Source of the DNA: Clostridia bacterium
GTDB lineage: Bacteria; Bacillota; Clostridia; Oscillospirales; Acutalibacteraceae
DNA: 33,428 nt
Reading direction: 5' to 3'
Assembly (NCBI GenBank): GCA_017938985.1
Contig: JAGBAK010000117.1
Span: 1-33,428 of the forward strand
Shown: one piece after another, positions 7,847 through 15,806 of the stretch
Numbering within the stretch: position 1 is the first letter of the stretch
Layout: every line of letters begins with the position of its first letter
Made by a program: the position numbers and the translations under genes
The notes under the pieces: generated by a model
What the model saw: the letters and a program-made list of their open reading frames with translations, nothing else
The model's database searches: none
What the model was told of the DNA's origin: nothing

Positions 7847-9250
7847 ATGTGTGATAAAACTCCCGCTGAGCTTCTCAAAGAAGAGCTTTTTGCCTCAAAT
7901 GAGCACGCCGCATATACCTGCGATGATGACGAAATAAAGGTTGCGGATAATTTCTGCATCGGTTATGCCGAATTTCTTGACAGATGCAAAACCGAGCGAG
8001 AAGCGGTTGAATTTACAAAGGCTCTTGCCGAATCTGAAGGCTTCAGACCCTTTGACCCTGCCGCAAATTATAAGGCAGGCGACAAAGTATATTATGAAAA
8101 CCGCAAAAAGGCGCTTATTCTTTGTGTTTTCGGCACAGAAAGCCTTGCAAAGGGCGCAAAAATCGTTGCATCCCACGTTGATTCACCCCGTCTTGACCTC
8201 AAGCCCAATCCTCTTTATGAGGATAACGAGCTTGCAATGCTCAAAACCCATTACTACGGCGGAATCAAAAAATATCAGTGGACGGCAATTCCTCTTGCTC
8301 TTCACGGCGTAATCTGCAAGAAAAACGGTGAAACCGTTAACGTTTGCCTTGGCGAAGATGACGGCGACCCCAGATTTGTTGTAACAGACCTTCTTCCCCA
8401 CCTCGATAAAAAGCAGGCTTCAAAGCCTCTTGAAGAAGCAATCCTCGGCGAAAATCTCAACGTTCTTATCGGCAGCCGTCCTTTCGGCAAAGATAAGGGC
8501 AGCGAAATGGTAAAGCTCAACGTTATGAAGCTTCTCAACGAAAAATACGGCATTGTTGAAGCTGATTTTCTTTCTGCAGAGCTTGAGGTTGTGCCTGCAT
8601 TCAAAGCCTGCGATATTGGCATTGACCGCAGTATGATAGGCGCTTACGGTCACGACGACAGAGTTTGCGCTTATCCCTCAATTATGGCTGCATTTGCCGT
8701 TAAGAATCCCGTTTACACAACCGTTTCTGTTATCACAGATAAAGAAGAAACAGGTTCAGACGGTAACACAGGTCTTAATTCCGCTTATCTTGAGCAGTTC
8801 ATTGCAGACATTGCAAAGCTTCAGGGTCTTGAGGGCAGAGACGTTCTTCGTGCAAGTGAATGTCTTTCTGCAGACGTTAACGCAGGATTCGACCCGATTT
8901 ATCCTTCGGTTCATGATAAACTTAACGCTGCATTCCTCAACAAGGGCATTGTTGTTACCAAATACACAGGCTCAAGAGGCAAGAGCAGCACAAACGATGC
9001 ACACGCAGAGTTTATGGCAAAAATGCGCATAATCCTTGATTCAGCAGACGTTGCGTGGCAGACAGGCGAGCTTGGCAAGGTTGACGAAGGCGGCGGCGGA
9101 ACCGTTGCAAAATATATAGCTAACCTCGGCGTTGAAGTTGTCGACGTCGGCGTTCCCGTGCTTTCGATGCATGCACCTTTTGAAATTGTTTCAAAGCTTG
9201 ACGTTTATATGGCATTCAAAGGCTTCAAGGCTTTCCTTGAACAGAAATAA
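7847..9250 (+). CDS. M18-family metallo-aminopeptidase
   Basis: This 467-residue protein is a two-zinc aminopeptidase of family M18 (aminopeptidase I/ApeB type), a cytoplasmic enzyme that trims N-terminal residues from peptides. Metal and catalytic motifs are all present: VASHVDSPRLDLKP near residue 108, GHDDRVCAY near 265, DKEETGSDGNTG near 300, and SMHAPFE near 443. I chose the ATG at 7847, because the ATG at 7838 directly abuts the GAAAGG ribosome site (7832-7837), whereas 7847 lies nine bases after it. It is 51 bases after the fusion gene and probably belongs to the prfA operon. A strong terminator follows at 9429. Confidence 0.93.
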   Translation: MCDKTPAELLKEELFASNEHAAYTCDDDEIKVADNFCIGYAEFLDRCKTEREAVEFTKALAESEGFRPFDPAANYKAGDKVYYENRKKALILCVFGTESLAKGAKIVASHVDSPRLDLKPNPLYEDNELAMLKTHYYGGIKKYQWTAIPLALHGVICKKNGETVNVCLGEDDGDPRFVVTDLLPHLDKKQASKPLEEAILGENLNVLIGSRPFGKDKGSEMVKLNVMKLLNEKYGIVEADFLSAELEVVPAFKACDIGIDRSMIGAYGHDDRVCAYPSIMAAFAVKNPVYTTVSVITDKEETGSDGNTGLNSAYLEQFIADIAKLQGLEGRDVLRASECLSADVNAGFDPIYPSVHDKLNAAFLNKGIVVTKYTGSRGKSSTNDAHAEFMAKMRIILDSADVAWQTGELGKVDEGGGGTVAKYIANLGVEVVDVGVPVLSMHAPFEIVSKLDVYMAFKGFKAFLEQK

Positions 9251-9386
9251 ATTTCGGCTGAAAAACAGATGTCAGAACACCGTTTTTGATTGTTTTGGTC
9301 AATTGTTTACAATTTGTTCATATTTCAACAACAAGAATGGCACAAGTATGCAATATTATACATTTACACATTAAATGTGTTTTGTT

Positions 9387-9415
9387 TTGACATCTTCTTT
9401 TTTCATTTTTATTTT
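9387..9415 (+). promoter_or_regulatory. Possible promoter upstream of the M24 peptidase gene
   Basis: TTGACA (9387-9392) and TATTTT (9410-9415) are 17 bases apart. The predicted start, near 9422, falls just before the hairpin at 9429, so transcripts from here would have to pass that terminator to reach the gene at 9494. The remaining gap 9251-9386 is AT-rich and shows nothing else I can name. Confidence 0.4.
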
Positions 9416-9428
9416 CTCTTTCCCCAAC

Positions 9429-9471
9429 GCACTGCCGAATGCTGCACACATTCGGCAGTGCTCTTTTTATT
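9429..9471 (+). terminator. Strong intrinsic terminator between the two peptidase genes
   Basis: A perfect 13-bp stem (9429-9441 with 9449-9461), a 7-base loop and a T-rich tail (TCTTTTTATT). It ends the operon carrying the M18 gene. It stands only about ten bases before the ribosome site of the next gene (GGAGTG at 9482-9487), leaving no room for a promoter after it. Confidence 0.93.
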
Positions 9472-9493
9472 ATAGAACTAACGGAGTGATTTT

Positions 9494-10552
9494 ATGAATA
9501 TCCGTAATCTTCAGCAGTCTCTTTCAAGCGGTGAAGCTTACCTGATTTCTTCGCCCGAAAACAGACGTTATCTGACAGGCTTCAGCTCATCTGATGGTTT
9601 TTTGTTGGTGACGCTGAAAGAAGCTGTTTTTCTGACCGACAGCAGATACATTGAGGCGGCTGAAAAAACCGTTACCGGGTGCAGTGAGATTTCGCAGCTT
9701 GATTCTCTTTCTGCGCAGCTTCCCGAATATATCAAAAAGCTTGGCATAACAAAGCTTTTTACAGAAAGTGTGAGGCTGACGGTTGAAGAATTCAACCGCA
9801 TTTCAAAAATTGCAGACTGTAGCGTTTATGCAGAAAAAGCTGACGCTGAAATCAATGCTTTGCGCCGTAAAAAAAGCGAAGAAGAAAAAAACTGCATTCT
9901 CAATGCGCAGGCGATAGCCGAAAAAGCATTTGACCGCATTCTCAGATTCATTTCAACCGACAAAACGGAAAAAGAAATTGCTCTGGAGCTTGATTTCTTT
10001 ATGCTCAAAAACGGTGCCCAGGCTGTTTCATTTGAAACAATTGCCGTCAGCGGTGCAAATTCTTCTATGCCTCACGGAGTGCCGAGCGACAAAAAAATAG
10101 AAAACGGTGACTTTATAACAATGGATTTCGGCGCCGTAGTCAACGGTTATCACAGCGATATGACACGCACGGTTGCAGTCGGCTCTGTGAGCGGCAAACA
10201 GGCTGAAATTTATGAAACCGTGCTGAATGCACAGCTTGCATCACTTGCATCTCTTAAAGCAGGTGTCAGCGGCTTTGATGCTGACAAAGCTGCAAGAGAT
10301 ATCATAACAGACGCAGGCTACGGCAAATTTTTCGGCCACGGTACGGGTCACGGAGTAGGTATTGAAATCCATGAAGCTCCGCGCCTTTCCTTTAAAACCG
10401 ATGCAATTCTTGCCGAAGGTGACGTTGTAACGGTTGAACCCGGTATTTATTTGCCCGGCGAATTCGGCGTGCGTATTGAAGATATGGCGTATATCACAAA
10501 AAACGGCTATGAAAATCTTACAAAATCACCGAAAAACCTTATAATTATATAG
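9494..10552 (+). CDS. pepP: M24-family Xaa-Pro aminopeptidase
   Basis: A 352-residue creatinase-fold peptidase that removes an N-terminal residue preceding proline, using two metal ions. Ligands and active-site residues are seen in MDFGAVVNGYHSDMTR (two Asp, about residues 213-224), GHGTGHGVGIEIHEAP (His, about 283-298), TVEPGIYLPG (Glu, near 318) and RIEDM (Glu, near 332). The N-terminal 120 residues match the creatinase N-terminal domain (SPENRRYLTGFSSSDG). The length matches the short PepP/YqhT form, which in many Firmicutes lies directly before efp, as here. The ATG follows CGGAGTG at normal distance. Its transcription start is unclear because a terminator lies immediately upstream. Confidence 0.95.
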   Translation: MNIRNLQQSLSSGEAYLISSPENRRYLTGFSSSDGFLLVTLKEAVFLTDSRYIEAAEKTVTGCSEISQLDSLSAQLPEYIKKLGITKLFTESVRLTVEEFNRISKIADCSVYAEKADAEINALRRKKSEEEKNCILNAQAIAEKAFDRILRFISTDKTEKEIALELDFFMLKNGAQAVSFETIAVSGANSSMPHGVPSDKKIENGDFITMDFGAVVNGYHSDMTRTVAVGSVSGKQAEIYETVLNAQLASLASLKAGVSGFDADKAARDIITDAGYGKFFGHGTGHGVGIEIHEAPRLSFKTDAILAEGDVVTVEPGIYLPGEFGVRIEDMAYITKNGYENLTKSPKNLIII

Positions 10553-10581
10553 TATTAATTACTTTTATTAATAAAAAAGAC

Positions 10582-10610
10582 TTGAAAAATTATTGTATAT
10601 AGTATAAAAT
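10582..10610 (+). promoter_or_regulatory. Promoter of efp
   Basis: TTGAAA at 10582-10587 is followed after 17 bases by TAAAAT (10605-10610), or after 15 by TATAAA. The sequence just upstream is very AT-rich and could act as an UP element. It lies in the 99-base gap after the pepP gene. Confidence 0.6.
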
Positions 10611-10651
10611 AACTGTGAAAACATATAAACTATAATAAGGAGAAATATTTT

Positions 10652-11209
10652 ATGGTATCAGCAGGCGATTTCAGAAACGGCGTAACTTTCGAAATGGAAG
10701 GCCAGGTTTATCAGATTATCGAATTCCAGCACGTTAAGCCCGGTAAAGGCGCTGCTTTCGTAAGAACCAAGATCAGAAACGTTATCGGCGGTGCAGTTGT
10801 TGAACGTACCTTCAACCCCACTGATAAGTTCCCCACAGCTTACATTGAAAGAAAAGAAATGGAATATTCATATGAAGACGGCGGTCTTTACTATTTCATG
10901 GACCCCGAAACATATGATATGGTTCCCATCGGTCAGGATACTCTTCCCGATAACTTCAAGTTCGTTAAAGAGAACGAAACTTGCCGCGTTCTTTCCTATA
11001 AGGGCAGCGTTTTCGGCGTTGAACCCCCCACAACAGTTACTCTTCAGGTAACAAAGACTGACCCCGGCTTCGCAGGCAACACTGCAACAAACGCAACAAA
11101 GCCCGCTACTGTTGAAACAGGCGCTGAGGTTAAGGTTCCTCTCTTCATTGACGAGGGCGAAATGATTATGATTGACACACGCACAGGTGAATATCTCAGC
11201 CGTGCATAA
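10652..11209 (+). CDS. efp: Translation elongation factor P
   Basis: EF-P binds between the ribosomal P and E sites and relieves stalling at consecutive prolines. The 185-residue protein has the standard three beta-barrel domains. The loop that enters the peptidyl-transferase centre is [12 protein letters not shown], with the conserved lysine at position 32, the residue modified in other Firmicutes. The C-terminus ([13 protein letters not shown]) carries the family signature. A clear AAGGAGAAA site precedes the ATG. Coding is dominated by preferred codons (AAC, GTT, CCC), suggesting high expression. The pepP-efp neighbourhood is common in Firmicutes. Confidence 0.98.
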   Translation: MVSAGDFRNGVTFEMEGQVYQIIEFQHVKPGKGAAFVRTKIRNVIGGAVVERTFNPTDKFPTAYIERKEMEYSYEDGGLYYFMDPETYDMVPIGQDTLPDNFKFVKENETCRVLSYKGSVFGVEPPTTVTLQVTKTDPGFAGNTATNATKPATVETGAEVKVPLFIDEGEMIMIDTRTGEYLSRA

Positions 11210-11242
11210 GGTTAATTAAATATTTTTTTGGAGGACAAAGAA

Positions 11243-11662
11243 ATGACTCTGACTGAAAAAGTTGCTTATCTCAAAGGTCTTGCAGAAGGTCTTGCTCTTG
11301 ATGAAAGCAAGCCCGAAATCAAAGTTATCAACGCTATGATGGACATTCTTGATGACCTTGCTCTTACAGTTGCAGATCTTGAAGACGGTATGGATCTCAT
11401 CACAGAACAGCTTGATGCTGTTGACGAAGATCTTGACGAGCTTGAAGGGTTCGTTTATGAAGAACTTGATGATGATGATTGCTGCTGCGACGATTGCTAT
11501 GATGACGATGACGAATTCTATGACGTTGAATGCCCCACTTGCGGCGAAGTTATCGGCATTGACGCTGACACACTTGACGAAGGAAGCATTGAATGCCCCA
11601 ACTGCGGCGAGCTTCTTGAATTTGAATGTGACTGCGATTGCGACGATTGCTGTGAAGACTGA
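11243..11662 (+). CDS. CD1247-N-terminal-domain-like protein with acidic, Cys-rich zinc-ribbon tail
   Basis: A 139-residue protein. Residues 1-75 form a helical domain (TLTEKVAYLKGLAEGL, then DILDDLALTVADLEDG) that I relate, from memory, to the CD1247 N-terminal family found next to efp in Clostridia. The C-terminal half is extremely acidic and rich in Cys, with two CPxCGE knuckles (CPTCGE and CPNCGE) typical of a zinc ribbon, and a further cluster of CC and DC pairs before and after. It has no membrane segment. The TTG at 11228 overlaps the GGAGG site (11230-11234), so the ATG at 11243 is the real start. It follows efp by 33 bases in the same operon. Function is unknown. Confidence 0.85.
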   Translation: MTLTEKVAYLKGLAEGLALDESKPEIKVINAMMDILDDLALTVADLEDGMDLITEQLDAVDEDLDELEGFVYEELDDDDCCCDDCYDDDDEFYDVECPTCGEVIGIDADTLDEGSIECPNCGELLEFECDCDCDDCCED

Positions 11663-11678
11663 TCACTAATTAAAAATT

Positions 11679-11727
11679 ACAGGCTTACAAAGGTAATTAA
11701 AACACCGATGTAAGCCTGTTTTTTTAT
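11679..11727 (+). terminator. Terminator of the efp operon
   Basis: A perfect 11-bp stem (11679-11689 with 11709-11719) with a 19-base loop and a run of eight T. A shorter T-rich stretch on the minus strand after the same hairpin suggests it may also stop remB transcripts arriving from the right. Confidence 0.9.
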
Positions 11728-11788
11728 ATTCGGGTGTGAGCAAAGCCCACCCTTAACTATTCATTCTTCACTTTTAGTTTTTCACTGT

Positions 11789-12061
11789 TTACAGATTACT
11801 AATACTGTCAACGTAACCTGTTCTTTTTTGAAGCGTTGTTGATGAAATCTGTGCAATATAAACCTTATCTTCGCCATTTTTATTGCGGCAAACAATAAAT
11901 GATTTAGGCAAATCGTAACAAACGTTTTCAACAATTCCCGCTTTTTCAGCTTTGGCAAGATAATTTCTTGTGTTCTTTGAAACCGTTGTAGTGTCAAGGT
12001 CAAAAATTCCGATGATATCATCAAAAGTTATAACCTTATCCATACCGAGATGAAGATACAT
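11789..12061 (-). CDS. remB: DUF370/RemA-family regulator, YaaB (RemB) type
   Basis: A 90-residue protein of the DUF370 family, whose founding members in Bacillus, RemA and RemB, control matrix and biofilm genes; RemA binds DNA as a ring-shaped oligomer. Here the N-terminus YLHLGMDKVITFDDIIGIFD and the C-terminal YIAQISSTTLQKR fit the YaaB/RemB branch, which in Bacillus lies between recF and gyrB. The gene starts four bases after the recF stop, so it is in the dnaN operon. gyrB, its usual downstream neighbour, is missing: a convergent efp operon follows instead. Confidence 0.88.
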   Translation of the reverse strand: MYLHLGMDKVITFDDIIGIFDLDTTTVSKNTRNYLAKAEKAGIVENVCYDLPKSFIVCRNKNGEDKVYIAQISSTTLQKRTGYVDSISNL

Positions 12062-12065
12062 TCTT

Positions 12066-13160
12066 TTACCCCATTTCGCTTATTTTACCCTCTTTAACTT
12101 CAAAAGCCTTACCTTTTTTGGAGCGAAGAAGCTGTGAAGGATCGCAGCAAGTGATAAAAACCTGCCAGTTATCAAGATAATTGAGAATAAACGTCTGTCT
12201 GCCCTCGTCAAGCTCGCTCATAACGTCGTCAAGCAGAACAACAGGGCATTCACCCGTTATTTTTTCAATAATTGAAGCCTCACCAAGCTTCAGAGCAAGC
12301 GCACACGACCTTTGCTGACCCTGTGAACCGTAAATTCTGGCATCTCTGCCGTTAAGAGTCAGAACAATATCGTCTGTATGCGGACCTGCGTTTGTATAAA
12401 GACGTTTAAAGTCTGCTTCTCTTGATTTTGCAATATTTTCTTTGAGCTTTTCTTTTATTTCTGATTCAGAAATATTTTCTTTTGAAAAATCATAATAAAA
12501 TGAAAATTCTTCTCTGCCGGAACTTATACCTTTATATATTTCAGCAGAAAGCTCGTTAAGCTTTTTAATGTAATCAAGCCTGTATTTGATTATTTTTGCG
12601 CCGAGAGAAGTCAATTCTTCGTCCCAAGGTTCAAAATAAACCAAATCAAATTTTTTTTCTGCATATTTTTTAATCAGAGCATTTCTCTGATCAAGCACAC
12701 GCAGATACCGTGACATTATAACGGCATAATTCGGTTTGATAAGGCTCAGAGCAATATCAAGCATCTTTCTTCTTTCGGAAGGACCGTCCTGAACAATGCC
12801 GAGTGTATTTGGTGAAAAAACAACCGCAAAAAATTTGCCCATCATAACTCTCGGCGATTCCTCTTTGACGCCGTTCAGCTCAATTTCTTTGCGCTTGCCG
12901 ATTTTCATAACGGCGTTTTGTTCACGCTGCTGTGAATAAAAAACTGTTTCTATCTCTGCTTCGTCACTGCCCTGCTGAATAAGCTGGGCATTTTTTCTTG
13001 CTCTGAAGCTGTAGAAACCCGTCATCATCCAGATGCTTTCAATAATATTTGTTTTTCCCTGACCGTTTTCGCCGTAAATAACGTTTATTTCGGGATGCGG
13101 AGTAAACTCAACCGTATCAATATTTCTGAATTTTTTTGCGGAATGGAAACTGATTATCAA
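12066..13160 (-). CDS. recF: DNA replication and repair protein RecF
   Basis: RecF is an SMC-like ATPase that with RecO and RecR helps load RecA at gaps. The 364-residue protein has Walker A GENGQGKTN at residues 30-38, the ABC signature YGSQGQQRS near 278 and Walker B VVLLDDVMSELDEG near 312. The length is normal. It is the third gene of dnaN-yaaA-recF-remB, the order seen beside the origin in Bacillus. A gap of 64 bases separates it from yaaA. RecR, its partner, is encoded on the other side of the origin-like region, 1.7 kb from recF. Confidence 0.96.
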   Translation of the reverse strand: MIISFHSAKKFRNIDTVEFTPHPEINVIYGENGQGKTNIIESIWMMTGFYSFRARKNAQLIQQGSDEAEIETVFYSQQREQNAVMKIGKRKEIELNGVKEESPRVMMGKFFAVVFSPNTLGIVQDGPSERRKMLDIALSLIKPNYAVIMSRYLRVLDQRNALIKKYAEKKFDLVYFEPWDEELTSLGAKIIKYRLDYIKKLNELSAEIYKGISSGREEFSFYYDFSKENISESEIKEKLKENIAKSREADFKRLYTNAGPHTDDIVLTLNGRDARIYGSQGQQRSCALALKLGEASIIEKITGECPVVLLDDVMSELDEGRQTFILNYLDNWQVFITCCDPSQLLRSKKGKAFEVKEGKISEMG

Positions 13161-13224
13161 CTTTTTTCACCATTCCTTTCAAAAAACTGAATACGGGCGA
13201 TTAAAAACATAACCGCCCGAAATC

Positions 13225-13464
13225 TTAATCTACAATATAAATAATTCTTTCAAATTCGGCGGTGTCTCCCTTGCGAAGCTTCTTACCCCTCATTGTGCAA
13301 ACCTCACCGTTAACCCTGACTTCGCCTTCCTGAATAACGATTTTTGCATGACCTCCCGACTGAACGGCATCGTTCATTTTAAGAAAAGCATCAAGTCTTA
13401 TGAAATCGGTATCTATTTTTTTTGTAATCTTTTGTTTTTCTGCAACTTTAACTTTAATTCTCAT
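13225..13464 (-). CDS. yaaA: S4-domain RNA-binding protein YaaA
   Basis: A 79-residue single S4-like domain (IRLDAFLKMNDAVQSGG, then VRVNGEVCTMRGKKLRKGD). In Bacillus the homologous gene yaaA/rlbA lies between dnaN and recF and is linked to ribosome assembly. The ATG at 13464 overlaps the 3' end of dnaN by 11 bases in another frame, so the two are translationally linked. Size, motif and position all agree. Confidence 0.92.
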   Translation of the reverse strand: MRIKVKVAEKQKITKKIDTDFIRLDAFLKMNDAVQSGGHAKIVIQEGEVRVNGEVCTMRGKKLRKGDTAEFERIIYIVD

Positions 13465-14563
13465 TTTTCAGCCTCACGGGAAGAATAAGGAATATAAACT
13501 CATCGCCCTCGGGGGGAACAATAAGAATGGGAGCGATTGCACCGTTGAGCATAATGCGAACCTCATCAGTGTCGCAAACCTTAAGAGCGTCAAGCATATA
13601 CTTATTGTTAAAACCGATTGTGCAGCTGTCACCCTCAATTTTTGCAGGCAACTTATCGTTTGCAGTACCAAGAGAAGTTATGCTTGAAATCTTTATCATA
13701 TTGTCGCCGAAAACGCATTTAACAGGACTTTTAATCTTATCTGTGATGATAAGCGAAGTTCTGTCAATGCTGTCGATAAGGCTTCTTGTGTCAACGTTTA
13801 TAACGGTTTTTGTTGCCGAAGGAATGGCGGCTTTATAATTAAGAAATTCGCCGTCAAGCAGACGTGAAATAACACTGTAGCCGTTAACGTCAAAAATAAT
13901 ATGTCTTTTGCCAACTTCGATTGTTACGGGATCCTCATTGAAGTTCATAAGCTTAACAACTTCGGAAAGTGTTTTTGCAGGAACAACAAATGAAAGATTT
14001 TCGCCTGAATATTCAATCTTTTCGTTTCTGATTGCAAGACGAACACCGTCAACAGCAATGAGGCGAAGATGATTTTCTTCAATTTCAAACTTAATGCCTG
14101 TATGTACGATTTTGCTGTCTTTTACTGCGGCAGAGAAAATAGTCTTTCTGACCATATCCTTGAGCAGATTTTCGTCAACGTCAATATGATATCCGCCAGA
14201 AACCGAAGGAAGCTCGGGATATTCTTCCGATGAAATACCAATAAGCGTTGATTCAAATTCGCCGCTTGTGATGGAGGCAATATGTCTTGAATCGCTGTCA
14301 ATGCTTACAGTGTTTTCAGGCAGCTTGCGAAGAGTTTCGCTGAACATATGGGCGTTGAGAACAAGCTCACCCTCTTCTTCAACTCTTGCCGCAATAACCG
14401 TTTTAATACCCATTTCAAGGTCATAGCCTGTGAGAGTAAGTAAACCGTCCTTTGCAACCATAAGAATACCCTCAATAGCAGGGATAGCCGTTTTTGTTGA
14501 AGCCGCTCTTGAAACGTTCTGGCAAGCTTCGGAAAGTTCAAGTGCATTACAAATTACTTTCAT
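13454..14563 (-). CDS. dnaN: DNA polymerase III beta subunit (sliding clamp)
   Basis: The clamp forms a ring around DNA and tethers the replicative polymerase. The 369-residue chain shows the three-fold clamp architecture: the N-terminal MKVICNALELSEACQNVSRA, the middle domain around KIVHTGIKFEIEENHLRLIAVD (quoted in part), and the C-terminal FNNKYMLDALK with the closing LILPVRL. I place the start at the ATG at 14563, which has GAGGAGG six bases before it; the in-frame ATG at 14596 has no site. It leads the dnaN-yaaA-recF-remB operon. Upstream, where dnaA is expected, lies an origin-like intergenic region and then recR. Confidence 0.96.
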   Translation of the reverse strand: MKVICNALELSEACQNVSRAASTKTAIPAIEGILMVAKDGLLTLTGYDLEMGIKTVIAARVEEEGELVLNAHMFSETLRKLPENTVSIDSDSRHIASITSGEFESTLIGISSEEYPELPSVSGGYHIDVDENLLKDMVRKTIFSAAVKDSKIVHTGIKFEIEENHLRLIAVDGVRLAIRNEKIEYSGENLSFVVPAKTLSEVVKLMNFNEDPVTIEVGKRHIIFDVNGYSVISRLLDGEFLNYKAAIPSATKTVINVDTRSLIDSIDRTSLIITDKIKSPVKCVFGDNMIKISSITSLGTANDKLPAKIEGDSCTIGFNNKYMLDALKVCDTDEVRIMLNGAIAPILIVPPEGDEFIFLILPVRLKNEN

Positions 14564-14596
14564 TTTTTGCCTCCTCAGAGTTTTGCACCTTTTCAC

Positions 14597-14855
14597 TTAT
14601 ACGGAATAAGTGCAATTTATTAAAAAAGATGTGTTTTTACTTATATATCAATTATATCATTTCATAATTAATAGTAGTAATAGTAGTGTGCGTTAAAATA
14701 TGGAATAACTTTTGAAACCGTTGATTTTAAAAGGTTCTGAATCAAAAAATCTTTACACACGCAGGTGGAAAACTTTCAGTTATTAACCTGACATTTTTTG
14801 ACAAAGTTAATATGTGGAAAACCCGTGTGTGGAAAAGTATAAAAAAGTGGAAAAC
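14597..14855. other. Origin-like region: AT-rich segment, DnaA-trio repeats and DnaA-box-like sites
   Basis: Reading from dnaN outwards, the gap contains an AT-rich stretch (14610-14668), six consecutive TA(A/G) triplets on the plus strand (14669-14686) and then DnaA-box-like sites. On the minus strand the sites are TTTTCCACT (14846-14854), TTTTCCACA (14828-14836), TTTTCCACA (14813-14821) and TTTTCCACC (14764-14772), plus weaker TATTCCATA (14699-14707) and TAACGCACA (14687-14695) next to the triplets. This order (boxes, trio, AT-rich, dnaN) is that of the Bacillus dnaA-dnaN unwinding region. dnaA itself is absent. Confidence 0.65.
14651..14659 (-). promoter_or_regulatory. Extended -10 promoter of dnaN
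   Basis: On the minus strand TGATATAAT (14651-14659) is a TGn-extended -10 box; the -35 candidate TTACTA is weak. Transcription would start near 14644. A 7-bp inverted repeat (14594-14600 with 14606-14612) lies in the leader. The promoter overlaps the AT-rich part of the origin-like region. Confidence 0.55.
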
Positions 14856-15455
14856 TTAAAGTTCTTTTCTGCCTTCCATTGCTCTGATGAGAGTAAATTC
14901 ATCGGCATATTCAAGGTCTGCGCCGACAGGCACACCGTAAGCAAGTCTGCTGACACTTACACCCAAAGGTTTAATAAGCCTTGATATATACATCGAAGTT
15001 GCTTCGCCTTCAACAGTAGGGTTGGTTGCCATAATGACTTCTTTAACAGTGTCATCTCCCAGACGCATAATAAGCTCTTTGATGCAGATATCTTCGGGAT
15101 TAATATCATTCATCGGTGAAATAACACCGTGAAGCACGTGATAAAGTCCGTTGAATTCGTGTGTGCGTTCAATTGCAATAACGTCTCTCGGGTCTTCAAC
15201 AACGCAGATAACCGATTTATCCCTTGATTGAGAATTGCAGACGGAGCAAACCTGACCGTCTGTAAGGTTGCAGCATATTTCGCAGCGTTTGATTGAGCTT
15301 CTTGCTTTTTCTATGGTTTCTGTAAAAGCTCTGGCGTCGGAATCACTCATTGAAAGAATATGAAAGGCGAGCCTCTGGGCGCTTTTTTTACCAACAGAAG
15401 GAAGCTTTGCAAACTGCTCAATCAGTCTGTCAAGCGAAGGAGTAAAACCGCTCAT
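14856..15455 (-). CDS. recR: Recombination protein RecR
   Basis: RecR forms a ring that, with RecO and RecF, promotes RecA loading. The 199-residue protein has the N-terminal helix-hairpin-helix (FAKLPSVGKKSAQRLAFH), a four-Cys zinc finger at C58, C61, C70 and C73, and a Toprim domain from about residue 81 (VICVVEDPRD). The C-terminal GVPVGADLEYADEFTL is typical. Its ATG overlaps the ybaB stop by one base (TAATG), so translation is coupled. It is the last gene of scr-dnaX-ybaB-recR and runs toward the origin-like region, with its stop directly next to a DnaA-box-like site. Confidence 0.97.
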   Translation of the reverse strand: MSGFTPSLDRLIEQFAKLPSVGKKSAQRLAFHILSMSDSDARAFTETIEKARSSIKRCEICCNLTDGQVCSVCNSQSRDKSVICVVEDPRDVIAIERTHEFNGLYHVLHGVISPMNDINPEDICIKELIMRLGDDTVKEVIMATNPTVEGEATSMYISRLIKPLGVSVSRLAYGVPVGADLEYADEFTLIRAMEGRKEL

Positions 15456-15787
15456 TAAAACAGACCGGGAATGGAGAGACCGCCCTTTGCTCTTTCCATA
15501 CCTTTTTCCATTGCTTCGTTTGCTTTACGGATGCTCTCGTTAAAAGCAGAAATGATAAGGTCCTGAAGCATTTCAACGTCTTCGGGGTCAACAACTTCGG
15601 GCTTAAGGTTAACGGCAGTAACTTCGTGAGCACCGTTAACAACAACTTCAACAGCGCCGCCGCCTACGGAAGAAGAAAATTCTGTTGCCTCAACTTCCTG
15701 CTGGATTTTCTGCATATTTTCCTGCATTTCCTGAATTTTTTTCATCATATTGCCGCCCTGGGGAGCGTTGGGAATTCTTGCTTTCAT
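15455..15787 (-). CDS. ybaB: YbaB/EbfC nucleoid-associated protein
   Basis: A 110-residue DNA-binding protein of the YbaB/EbfC family, small dimers that coat DNA. The N-terminus GGNMMKKIQEMQENMQKIQQ is the family's helical segment, followed by GGGAVEVVVNGAHEVTAVNL and DLIISAFNES. The gene lies between dnaX and recR, its standard place in many bacteria. A GGAGGAAAAA site precedes the ATG, 19 bases after dnaX. Confidence 0.95.
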   Translation of the reverse strand: MKARIPNAPQGGNMMKKIQEMQENMQKIQQEVEATEFSSSVGGGAVEVVVNGAHEVTAVNLKPEVVDPEDVEMLQDLIISAFNESIRKANEAMEKGMERAKGGLSIPGLF

Positions 15788-15806
15788 AATTTTTTCCTCC
15801 GTATAA

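Noticed and set aside
9290..9475. Small open frame after the M18 peptidase gene
   Set aside because: Phe/Tyr-rich translation of AT-rich DNA, no ribosome site, and it runs through the terminator hairpin.
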